A stretch of DNA of 5,480 bases. Source: Bacteroidaceae bacterium. GTDB lineage: Bacteria; Bacteroidota; Bacteroidia; Bacteroidales; Bacteroidaceae. Made by a program: the position numbers and the translations under genes. A model generated the notes under the pieces. That model searched no databases. It had not been told where the DNA came from and saw only the letters and a list, made by a program, of their open reading frames with translations. Of this stretch, positions 1 through 5,480 are shown in pieces (the first letter of the stretch is position 1; every line of letters starts with the position of its first letter). The DNA lies in the NCBI GenBank assembly GCA_028709135.1, contig JAQVXN010000150.1, forward strand, positions 1-5,480, in the 5' to 3' direction.

Positions 1-126
1 GTTGGAGTACTGTCATCCTTTTACGCTGGATGATACGAATTTCAGGAGCCGTATACGGAAAACGTACGTACGGTTCTGTGAGAGCAAAGAAAACAGGAAA
101 TTACTCCTGTTTTCTAGCTACTCGAT
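1..126 (+). mobile_element. Group II intron, 3' end (domains V and VI); 5' part lies outside the window
   Basis: This is the terminal part of a self-splicing, retrotransposing group II intron. Domain V is at 46-76: GAGCCGTA (46-53) pairs with TACGGTTC (69-76) and carries the catalytic AGC triad at 47-49; a small bulge around 66-67 and a short upper stem (ACG 55-57 with CGT 63-65) close a GAAAA loop. Domain VI is at 80-123: GAGAGC (80-85) pairs with GCT...CTC (117-123), leaving A120 bulged, and GAAAACAGGA (89-98) pairs with TCCTGTTTTC (105-114) as the distal hairpin. A120 is the expected branch point. If the intron ends at T126, A120 is the 7th base from the end and the terminus is AT, both as expected for this class. 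Bases 1-45 should be the linker and the end of domain IV. The reverse transcriptase gene and 5' domains are not present here, so subclass and completeness cannot be judged. The identification from V and VI is strong; the exact 3' boundary is inferred. Confidence 0.85.
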
Positions 127-191
127 TTTGTAAAATGTAAATGAGCTTATGTCCCTATCCAGTTTATGTTTATATAAATAAAAATGATGAG

Positions 192-1445
192 ATGAAAAAT
201 GTTAAAATTATACCGCCAAAACCTAAAGAGAATAAAAAGCTCCGGGTTGCCGCCTATTGCCGAGTCAGCACCTCCGGGCCGGAGCAGATACGTAGTCTTG
301 AGATTCAAATAAGTGCATATAAGAAGGTGATAAAAAGCCATCCCAACTGGCTTTTTACTGGCGTCTATTATGATATTGAAAGCGGGCTTCGCCGAAGCGG
401 CAGAAAAAGTCTGGACAAACTGCTCAGGAAAGCTGCAAAAGGGAAAGTAGACTACATCATCACCAAGTCAATCAGCAGGGTGTCAAGAGACACTCTGGAG
501 GTTTTGAAGATCACAAGATTTTTAAGAGAGCGAGGGATCAATATGCATTTTGAAAATGAGAAGCTGGATTCAATCGAAGAGGATAAAGAATTCGAAATTA
601 CGCTTAGGGGTATGCTGGCACAGGACGAAAGCCGGAATATCAGCGAGAATATCAAATGGGGAATTCAGCGCAAGTTTGAAAAAGGCGAGATCTACACAAA
701 GTACAAGAATTTCATGGGCTACACTTGTGTTGACGATGAGATAGTCATTGTGCCGGAACAGGCAGAAGTAGTCAGAAAGATATTTGAATTATATTTACAA
801 GGCTTGACGTTGGGACAAATTAGGGCCTATCTGGAAGGTCAAGAGATTAAGACTGTAACGGGCAAGGATGATTGGAATGCGAAAACGATTCGGGGTATGC
901 TCATGAACGAGAAATACAAGGGAGATACAATGCTCCAAAAGACTTTTACAGAGGATTTCATGACCGGTAAGAAAAGAAAGAACGATGGGCAACGAAACAA
1001 GTATTATGTAAAAGACAGTTATCCAGCTATTGTTCCTGCGGAAGTATTTGACAGGGTGCAGGAGGAAATGGCAAAGCGTACAAGGCTTATCAGGAAGGAG
1101 GATTGCTCGGAAGAAGCCAGTGTAAGCAAATATAACGGCAAATATCTCTTGGGAAATTTGCTTGTGTGCGGTGACTGCGGAGCGTCTTATCGAAGAAGAA
1201 CAGAAAGGGGTAAGGTTGTTTGGAGATGTGCGACAAGGATTGAAAAAGGAAAAGAGGCGTGTGCTACTTCTCTCACATTGAATGAAGAATGGATAAAGAA
1301 GATTCTAGGTGAAAGGGTATGCGAGAACAGCATTTACGATGAAGATATAATTAGAGATAATATTGAAAAGATTTTGATTTTTAATGATTATTTAGAAATC
1401 TATTATAGGCACGGGAACAAAATAAGTATTAAATTGACCATATAA
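192..1445 (+). CDS. Large serine recombinase (resolvase/integrase family)
   Basis: This is a site-specific DNA recombinase that integrates or excises a mobile element through a phosphoserine intermediate. The frame is open from an ATG at 141 (434 residues), but homologues typically begin M-K-N-V-x-V/I-I-P, which matches the ATG at 192 (417 residues). Neither start has a clear ribosome-binding site. Numbering from 141, the domains are: resolvase catalytic domain about 34-180, with the Y-C-R-V-S motif (39-43, nucleophile Ser43), SRVSRDT (112-118) and the long E helix; Recombinase domain about 185-310; zinc ribbon with Cys343/Cys346 (CGDC) and Cys363/Cys374; and a short C-terminal strand region ending I-S-I-K-L-T-I. 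The length is at the short end for the family, which often reaches 500 or more residues, but the C-terminus looks natural. The gene starts just after the group II intron, which may have separated it from its original promoter. The 5' half looks richer in G+C than the downstream operon. It is probably the integrase of the element carrying this region; no att site could be identified. Confidence 0.93.
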   Translation: MKNVKIIPPKPKENKKLRVAAYCRVSTSGPEQIRSLEIQISAYKKVIKSHPNWLFTGVYYDIESGLRRSGRKSLDKLLRKAAKGKVDYIITKSISRVSRDTLEVLKITRFLRERGINMHFENEKLDSIEEDKEFEITLRGMLAQDESRNISENIKWGIQRKFEKGEIYTKYKNFMGYTCVDDEIVIVPEQAEVVRKIFELYLQGLTLGQIRAYLEGQEIKTVTGKDDWNAKTIRGMLMNEKYKGDTMLQKTFTEDFMTGKKRKNDGQRNKYYVKDSYPAIVPAEVFDRVQEEMAKRTRLIRKEDCSEEASVSKYNGKYLLGNLLVCGDCGASYRRRTERGKVVWRCATRIEKGKEACATSLTLNEEWIKKILGERVCENSIYDEDIIRDNIEKILIFNDYLEIYYRHGNKISIKLTI

Positions 1446-1506
1446 TGGACACCTAGATGTCGCTTAAATTCTCAGTGCAATTAAATCATGTATAATAATA
1501 GAACTA

Positions 1507-1535
1507 TTGCGGTATGCTATAGCATATGCTATAAT
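1507..1535 (+). promoter_or_regulatory. Sigma-A-type promoter for the HTH-ATPase-protease operon
   Basis: A perfect -10 hexamer TATAAT (1530-1535) lies 17 bases, the optimal spacing, after a partial -35 hexamer TTGCGG (1507-1512, matching TTG of TTGACA). Transcription would start near 1542, leaving a short leader before the ribosome-binding site GGAGGTG (1550-1556) of the regulator gene. The weak -35 and perfect -10 suit a regulated promoter. No other good promoter is visible before the ATPase or protease genes, so all three are probably co-transcribed from here. Confidence 0.65.
1513..1533. promoter_or_regulatory. Overlapping palindromes in the promoter spacer; probable operator
   Basis: Two perfect inverted repeats overlap here: TATGCTATAGCATA (1513-1526, 14 bp) and TATAGCATATGCTATA (1518-1533, 16 bp). 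Together they fill the spacer and run into the -10 hexamer. A dimeric repressor bound here would exclude RNA polymerase. The obvious candidate is the XRE-type protein encoded 31 bases downstream, which would make the operon autoregulated. The symmetry is read directly; the identity of the binding protein is inferred. A weaker interrupted repeat, AATAG/CTATT (1497-1508), sits just upstream and might be an accessory half-site. Confidence 0.65.
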
Positions 1536-1563
1536 ATGATATATTCTATGGAGGTGTAATTAT

Positions 1564-1776
1564 ATGCCATTTGATGAAATTATAAAAGCTATCCGCAAAG
1601 AGCTCAATATGACTCAAGAGCAACTTGCGCATGAATTGAATATTAGTTTTTCCACGATTAATAGGTGGGAAAATAGCCATACATCCCCAAGTAAATTGGC
1701 TAAAATGCGTCTATTGGAGTTTTGTGGTAGAAAAAGTGTAAACACATTTATAACCTCCGAAATTGATAAGCTCTAG
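1564..1776 (+). CDS. Small XRE-family helix-turn-helix regulator
   Basis: This 70-residue protein is almost entirely a Cro/C1-type helix-turn-helix domain (about residues 5-55). The signature segment is M-T-Q-E-Q-L-A-H-E-L-N (16-26) followed by the recognition helix S-F-S-T-I-N-R-W-E-N (28-37). There is no effector or protease domain, so it is a bare DNA-binding protein. The start is set by GGAGGTG (1550-1556), 7 bases before the ATG. It is the first gene of the operon, and its start lies 31 bases after a strongly palindromic promoter spacer, so autorepression is the simplest reading. Small HTH proteins of this kind often control restriction, toxin-antitoxin and other defence modules. That it regulates the ATPase-protease pair is inferred from position. 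The ATPase gene follows after 44 bases. Confidence 0.88.
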   Translation: MPFDEIIKAIRKELNMTQEQLAHELNISFSTINRWENSHTSPSKLAKMRLLEFCGRKSVNTFITSEIDKL

Positions 1777-1820
1777 CGCGATTCAAACTATAAAAGTATA
1801 TATTTGAAAGGGGAATTATC

Positions 1821-2816
1821 ATGGCTAGAGCCGATTTGTTAAAAAAATTATTTAGTAGTTTCAAACAAGATGATAAAGAAAATTTTTATAAGTTTGCAAA
1901 TGAAATTATTGAAGATGAACGTAAGAAAAATCATGGAATACTTGCCGATGATTTGAAGATGATTCTATCGAACAACAATATACAAACTAAGCGTCCTATG
2001 TCTAGCTTTATATCCAATACTCCCAAAGATGCTGACAAAGATGCTCCTTTAGTCGAAGTTATTTATCCGGAAAAATACTTTTCTGATTTGATTACTACCG
2101 AAGAAAAGATTACTCAGTTAGAACAAATAATTAAAGAGTTTAATAATTGGGATGTTTTGAGTAGTAATGGTGTTTTTCCAACAAGACGTGTTTTGTTTTA
2201 TGGACCGCCAGGTTGCGGAAAAACGCTATGTGCTCAAGCTATTGCATCGGAAATTGGTATACCAATGCTTTATGTTCGATTTGACGCACTTATATCATCT
2301 TATTTAGGTGAAACAGCAAGTAATATAAGAAAAGTATTTGACTATGCTAAGAATGATAGCTGGGTAATCTTTTTTGATGAATTTGACGCTATTGGTAGAA
2401 GTAGAAATGATTCGACAGAACATGGTGAAATCAAGAGAGTGGTCAATGCTTTTTTGCAACAAATAGATAATTATAAAGGCCGTTCGCTTATAATTGCTGC
2501 AACAAATTTTGAAAAATCATTGGATTATGCCATCTGGCGCAGATTTGATGAGACTATTCTTTTTGATATGCCTACGAATAAAGAAAGAATGGAGTTATTT
2601 TCTTTGAGAATGAGGAATTTTAAAGGACCAGATCATGTGTTTGAACAATACATGGATCACATAAATTTATTTTCTCATTCCGATGTCGAGAAGGTATGCC
2701 AAATTATAATGAAGCAATGCATATTGGATGGCAGAAAAATGTATACAAAAAATGATATAGATTTTGCCGTTAAAAAGCAAGAACACATTGTATCCTTGCG
2801 TAGAACTCAGTATTAA
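1821..2816 (+). CDS. ietA: AAA+ ATPase, IetA-like partner of the subtilisin-like protease
   Basis: This 331-residue classical AAA ATPase has one ATPase domain (about 85-260) behind a roughly 80-residue helical and charged N-terminal region. Visible motifs are Walker A GPPGCGKT (128-135), a pore-loop-like S-Y-L-G-E (160-164), Walker B V-I-F-F-D-E (182-187), sensor 1 A-A-T-N (226-229) and arginine-finger region W-R-R-F-D (239-243). The C-terminal helical lid contains F-S-H-S-D-V-E-K-V. All residues needed for ATP hydrolysis appear present. The ribosome-binding site GAAAGGGG (1806-1813) lies 7 bases before the ATG. The stop TAA (2814-2816) overlaps an alternative in-frame ATG of the protease gene, showing tight coupling. 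An AAA ATPase beside a cytoplasmic S8 protease is the IetA-IetS arrangement; on pTiC58 the ATPase acts as the antitoxin-like partner, and the pair has also been reported as antiphage. FtsH/Cdc48-type ATPases share the fold, but there is no membrane segment or metalloprotease domain here. The AAA call is certain; the IetA name rests on architecture and neighbour. Confidence 0.9.
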   Translation: MARADLLKKLFSSFKQDDKENFYKFANEIIEDERKKNHGILADDLKMILSNNNIQTKRPMSSFISNTPKDADKDAPLVEVIYPEKYFSDLITTEEKITQLEQIIKEFNNWDVLSSNGVFPTRRVLFYGPPGCGKTLCAQAIASEIGIPMLYVRFDALISSYLGETASNIRKVFDYAKNDSWVIFFDEFDAIGRSRNDSTEHGEIKRVVNAFLQQIDNYKGRSLIIAATNFEKSLDYAIWRRFDETILFDMPTNKERMELFSLRMRNFKGPDHVFEQYMDHINLFSHSDVEKVCQIIMKQCILDGRKMYTKNDIDFAVKKQEHIVSLRRTQY

Positions 2817-2824
2817 TGATATTA

Positions 2825-2833
2825 AAGGGGGGG
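2825..2833 (+). promoter_or_regulatory. Shine-Dalgarno with G7 tract that fixes the protease start at 2840
   Basis: AA followed by seven G residues (G tract 2827-2833) lies 6 bases before ATG 2840. This makes 2840 (M-A-D-Y-D-H) the likely protease start rather than the in-frame ATG at 2816, which would place this site inside the coding sequence and has no comparable site of its own. The uninterrupted G7 run could be prone to length change, which would alter the spacing to the start codon. Confidence 0.75.
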
Positions 2834-2839
2834 ATTTTT

Positions 2840-3496
2840 ATGGCAGATTATGACCATATAGAAATTCAAAGAGAGGATGCGGTTAGGCATTATAAATTTC
2901 AGCCTAACCGAAATGCTCCTCGCCCTCCTTCAAGAGATAGAAATATTCATGGATCAAAGTTAAAAAATGAATTAGAGCAAACTGTACTAGATATTGAAAC
3001 AAAACGACTTAATTTAGGGATTCAATCTGAAAACCTATTGGTATTAGAAATATTAAGCGATGCAATGTCACCTGATGTTCTTGAGAATATGCTTAGAAAG
3101 TTTAATCTTTACTTAGTTGAAGAAACCCCAGTCATAGATACAAATAACTCTAAACTTGTTATTCAGTTTGACAATAGAGCTTCCTTAAATGCCTTTAATT
3201 ATGAAAGAGAATTATGGGAAAAAGATGAGCAAGAAGAAGCAATCTTAACTTATGCTCAGAGGAGAAATCTATTTAACTGCATTGAGAATATTCGTACTGT
3301 TACGCGGACGGATCGAATTGGAAATAGATTAAAAAAATGTTTCGATAACGTAATACCATTTCCGGAAGGTTTTTTTATTGTTAATATTGATGTGTGGTTT
3401 AATGGTGATCGTTCTACAATTATTGAAGTCGAGAGCCAGATAAAGCGTGTCCTTGGAACACAAGGCAGTTTTCTGTTGGGTGATTTGTATTCCTAG
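2840..3496 (+). CDS. N-terminal domain of the IetS-like protease, ending at a premature TAG
   Basis: This is a 218-residue frame from ATG 2840 (226 from ATG 2816). It contains no protease motif. Its start, M-A-D-Y-D-H-I-E-I, then a proline/arginine-rich stretch (about 20-35) and H-G-S-K-L (37-41), resembles the non-catalytic N-terminal region of large cytoplasmic S8 peptidases that sit beside AAA ATPases. The middle mixes helices with short strands, and no signal peptide or membrane segment is visible, so the protease is probably cytoplasmic. The domain is expected to inhibit the catalytic domain or to contact the ATPase or a trigger; this is inferred. It follows the ATPase by 23 bases with a very strong ribosome-binding site. 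The frame reads naturally right up to its stop (L-L-G-D-L-Y-S at the end), so the break lies close to the TAG. If nothing rescues the frame, this fragment is the only product of the protease gene. Confidence 0.75.
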   Translation: MADYDHIEIQREDAVRHYKFQPNRNAPRPPSRDRNIHGSKLKNELEQTVLDIETKRLNLGIQSENLLVLEILSDAMSPDVLENMLRKFNLYLVEETPVIDTNNSKLVIQFDNRASLNAFNYERELWEKDEQEEAILTYAQRRNLFNCIENIRTVTRTDRIGNRLKKCFDNVIPFPEGFFIVNIDVWFNGDRSTIIEVESQIKRVLGTQGSFLLGDLYS

Positions 3497-5363
3497 TTTG
3501 TTACTAGGAAGAGCTAAAGTTAATGAATTTACCTTAAACGCTTTACTTGATTTAGATATTATTGCAACTGTGGACCTTCCATTTAGTGCTGTATCTACAG
3601 AATCATATGAACTATATTCTTGGGATTTTAATCCTGTTGTCAATAACAACTTAGACAGCAATGCGCCATTAGCTACAGTTCTTGACTCTGGAGTGTTTAC
3701 AGGCAACCCCCTCTTAAGAAATGTTGTAGTTGCTGAAGAGGAATTTGATAAAACGGAGAGTACGACGTCCGATTTAAATGGACATGGAACTGGTGTTGCT
3801 GGAATTGTAGTTTATGGCGATTTTGATAAATGTATAAATACAAAAGTTTTTACACCACTTGTTAGGATATGTAATGGGAAAATAATGCATAATGAGAACG
3901 GGAATCCATGTTTTCCAGAGGATAAAAGGCCTGAACAACTGGTGAAAGAAGCTGTAGAATACTTTCATAAAGAATATAATTGTCGAATATTTAATCTTTC
4001 CGCTGGTGATTTAGATCATTTGTATAATGGTGGGAGGCAGTTTGCTTGGGCAGAAATGCTAGATCAGTTAGCTAGAAATTTAGATATTGTAATTATTATA
4101 AGTGCCGGTAATGTACCAGAACCATACCTGCATGAATTTACTTCTAGAGACGATTTATTGGAAAAATCCAGGGATCAATTATTCCAATTAGATCATAAGC
4201 TTATTGATCCTGCAACCTCTGCACTAAGTATCACAGTCGGTTCGATTACTCGCTTTGATGAGCCGGAAGTTGTACAGAATAGAAGTGTTCGTATTTCTGC
4301 AGGAAAGAAAAATGCGATGTCAGTGTTTACTCGAATTGGCAAGGGTGTAAATAGAGCAATCAAACCTGAGTTAGTTGATTACGGTGGAAACTTTGCCGTT
4401 ACAGAATTGATGCGTGGAAGGCATAGATGGTATAAAAATGATCAGAAATTGCTTGAACCTACATTACATAATGGTACGGATAAAATTTTTAAAGGCTGGT
4501 GTGGGACAAGTTTTTCTGCACCGCATGTAACACATATTGCAGCCAGACTTGAGCGTGCCCTTGAAAAGCAGTTGGATGATTTTCCGTCAGCGAATTTAAT
4601 TAGAGCATTATTAATTAATTCTGCAAGATGTACTACTGATATGATTGATTGGGCAGAAAAGTCTACAGATGCCTTATATAAAGGAAAAACCAATCCAAAG
4701 CAAGAACGCAGATTACGTCTGATAGGATATGGAAAAGCAGACGATAGCTTATTATATTCTCATGAAAAACAAGTTACTCTATTTGCTGAAGACGCTTTGG
4801 AGTTACGTTCTTTTCATATATATAAAATACCTGTACCAAAGGATTTTTTGAAAGTTAAATCAGAAAAAGATATCTCTATAAGTCTTGCATATGACCCCAT
4901 GACAAGGTTAAGTAGAAAAGATTACCTTACAAATAATTTGTGGTTTGAAGTATTTAGAAAAATAGATGAGGAAACTTTACTTCAATATAAAGCAAGAAAA
5001 GAGTCAGGTGAAGATTCGGAAGAGGATTTGGATAATCTTCCAAATGAATTTAAAGCAGATTTTTCACCTGGTTACACAGAAATAATGAAATCTACGCTAC
5101 AGCAACGGATCTGGTCTAAGGGAAAAACTGGAGGTAAGGATTTACTCTGGGAAGAGAATGAACCTTATATTTATATTATGGTAACAGGGAAAGAACGATT
5201 TAAGTATGCGGAACAGGAATCACCTCAGCCATATGCACTTGCTATTACATTCTCATATAAGGGAGAGCAGGATATTGAACTTTATACGAAATTAAAAAAT
5301 AATGTGAGAATTAAAGAGCGTCAGAGAACTCGTACTCGTGCACAGATTAGTGGTAGGTTATAG
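3447..5363 (+). CDS. ietS: Subtilisin-like (S8) serine protease catalytic and C-terminal domains, out of frame with the N-terminal part
   Basis: This is a 638-residue open frame from GTG 3447. The first ~18 residues are probably an artefact of the overlap, and genuine sequence begins near 3495 (S-L-L-L-G-R-A-K-V). The S8 active site is complete: Asp80 in V-L-D-S-G-V, His113 in N-G-H-G-T-G-V-A-G, oxyanion Asn222 in S-A-G-N and Ser355 in G-T-S-F-S-A-P-H. The catalytic domain spans about 75-400. A C-terminal region (about 445-638) rich in predicted strands and including a charged, acidic loop (about 518-536) probably forms a beta-sandwich. No signal peptide or export motif is seen, so it acts inside the cell. 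In the IetA-IetS system the protease is the toxic effector and the ATPase its partner. GTG 3447 has no convincing ribosome-binding site, and no in-frame ATG occurs before the catalytic His, so independent translation is unlikely. The gene ends with TAG at 5361-5363, and no clear terminator follows. Confidence 0.88.
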   Translation: MSLEHKAVFCWVICIPSLLLGRAKVNEFTLNALLDLDIIATVDLPFSAVSTESYELYSWDFNPVVNNNLDSNAPLATVLDSGVFTGNPLLRNVVVAEEEFDKTESTTSDLNGHGTGVAGIVVYGDFDKCINTKVFTPLVRICNGKIMHNENGNPCFPEDKRPEQLVKEAVEYFHKEYNCRIFNLSAGDLDHLYNGGRQFAWAEMLDQLARNLDIVIIISAGNVPEPYLHEFTSRDDLLEKSRDQLFQLDHKLIDPATSALSITVGSITRFDEPEVVQNRSVRISAGKKNAMSVFTRIGKGVNRAIKPELVDYGGNFAVTELMRGRHRWYKNDQKLLEPTLHNGTDKIFKGWCGTSFSAPHVTHIAARLERALEKQLDDFPSANLIRALLINSARCTTDMIDWAEKSTDALYKGKTNPKQERRLRLIGYGKADDSLLYSHEKQVTLFAEDALELRSFHIYKIPVPKDFLKVKSEKDISISLAYDPMTRLSRKDYLTNNLWFEVFRKIDEETLLQYKARKESGEDSEEDLDNLPNEFKADFSPGYTEIMKSTLQQRIWSKGKTGGKDLLWEENEPYIYIMVTGKERFKYAEQESPQPYALAITFSYKGEQDIELYTKLKNNVRIKERQRTRTRAQISGRL

Positions 5364-5402
5364 TATTATAAGGCTATGAATTTAGAAAAAACAATCGTTT
5401 AA

Positions 5403-5440
5403 ACTTTGTATTGCCGAAATCTATGCACTTTTTATTGCCG
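5403..5440. repeat. Pair of 14-bp direct repeats, ACTTTKTATTGCCG, 24-bp period
   Basis: The first copy (5403-5416) and the second (5427-5440) differ only at position 6 (G5408 versus T5432). They lie 40 bases after the protease stop in otherwise featureless DNA that runs to the end of the window. Short repeated sites at about one or two helical turns are typical of transposase-binding sites in IS ends, the IS21 family for example, and of regulator-binding regions. The sequence resembles an IS end, but the element body would be beyond the window, so the identity is only a suggestion. Confidence 0.5.
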
Positions 5441-5480
5441 CGACCAATTTAGTAAAGATGAGCAAAAATTTGAGAATAAA

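Larger units (their letters stand above)
2840..5363 (+). pseudogene. ietS: Full-length extent of the frame-broken S8 (subtilisin-like) protease gene, IetS-like
   Basis: The two overlapping frames at 2840-3496 and 3447-5363 together make one recognisable gene: an N-terminal domain followed by a subtilisin catalytic domain and a C-terminal domain, about 840 residues if joined. The join must lie within 3444-3496, the only stretch where both frames are open, and needs a +1 shift (one base skipped). In coding terms this is a 1-base insertion or a 2-base deletion. The second half has no strong start of its own, which argues against two real genes. Loss of an AT from a former TATATTCC at 3489-3493 would explain it, giving Y-I-P-S in the ancestor. 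The rest of the frame is intact with all active-site residues, so the break is recent, a sequencing error, or tolerated through recoding at TCC TAG T (3491-3497), which gives Y-S-S-L-L-L-G. Pseudogene is the conservative label; the sequence alone cannot decide. Confidence 0.6.

Noticed and set aside
550..744. Second + strand frame of 64 residues within the recombinase
   Set aside because: It is an alternate frame inside the conserved catalytic domain, with no domain or initiation signal of its own.
1448..1461. GACA...TGTC inverted repeat after the recombinase as a terminator or att core
   Set aside because: The arms are only 4 bp, no T-run follows, and no second copy is seen elsewhere in the window.
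1491..1496. TATAAT as an alternative -10 promoter element
   Set aside because: There is no acceptable -35 at 16-18 bases upstream, and the 1530-1535 hexamer has a better context and optimal spacing.
3447..3500. GTG 3447 (or TTG 3498) as a true start of a separate protease gene
   Set aside because: There is no convincing ribosome-binding site. The first residues of the GTG frame look unnatural, and the catalytic domain lacks the N-terminal region found fused to it in relatives. A broken single gene fits better.
3329..3706. Minus-strand open frame of 125 residues
   Set aside because: It lies opposite the strongly supported protease coding sequence, has no recognisable domain and no ribosome-binding site; it is a shadow frame. 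The other minus-strand frames (147-341, 452-655, 795-992, 3774-3968, 4442-4693) were rejected for the same reason.
5397..5404. GTTTAAAC palindrome after the protease as a terminator
   Set aside because: It is an 8-bp, A/T-rich palindrome with no loop and no following T-tract; it cannot form a stable terminator hairpin.
1..5480. CRISPR array, tRNA or rRNA
   Set aside because: No regularly spaced repeat-spacer series, no cloverleaf with a CCA-type acceptor end and no rRNA-like conserved sequence were seen.

Overview
The window is AT-rich DNA of a low-GC Gram-positive bacterium, most likely a Clostridia/Lachnospiraceae-type Firmicute. The evidence is strong purine-rich Shine-Dalgarno sites ahead of most genes, AT-biased codons, a large serine recombinase of the kind common in clostridial integrative elements, and the tail of a bacterial group II intron. 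It reads as an accessory, mobile region rather than core chromosome. No species can be named from it.

Layout, left to right, all on the + strand. (1) Bases 1 to about 126 are the 3' end of a group II intron: domain V, domain VI with a bulged branch-point adenosine, and an AT terminus. (2) Directly after it comes a large serine recombinase with catalytic, Recombinase and zinc-ribbon domains, probably starting at 192 and ending at 1445. (3) A 118-base intergenic region holds a promoter (TTGCGG, 17 bases, TATAAT) whose spacer is filled by overlapping perfect palindromes, the probable operator. (4) A three-gene operon follows: a 70-residue XRE-type regulator (1564-1776), an AAA+ ATPase (1821-2816) and a large cytoplasmic subtilisin-like (S8) serine protease (2840-5363). 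(5) The last 117 bases carry no gene but contain a 14-bp direct repeat at 24-bp spacing that may mark the end of another mobile element.

The ATPase-protease pair has the architecture of the IetA-IetS system, known from the Ti plasmid pTiC58 as a toxin-antitoxin-like stability and incompatibility module and later reported as an antiphage system. Here the pair is preceded by a small DNA-binding regulator with its own operator, as in autoregulated toxin-antitoxin or restriction modules. The inferred logic is that the regulator limits transcription of the operon, the ATPase controls or loads the protease, and the protease is the toxic effector.

The main oddity is that the protease reading frame is broken between its N-terminal domain and its catalytic domain. 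The first frame stops at a TAG (3494-3496), and the catalytic domain, with the full Asp/His/Asn/Ser set, continues in the +1 frame without a credible start of its own. A +1 slip at the stop itself (TCC TAG T, the same form as the UCC UGA U shift site of eukaryotic antizyme) would yield one protein of about 840 residues. A simple inactivating indel or a sequencing error explains the break equally well or better and must be excluded first.
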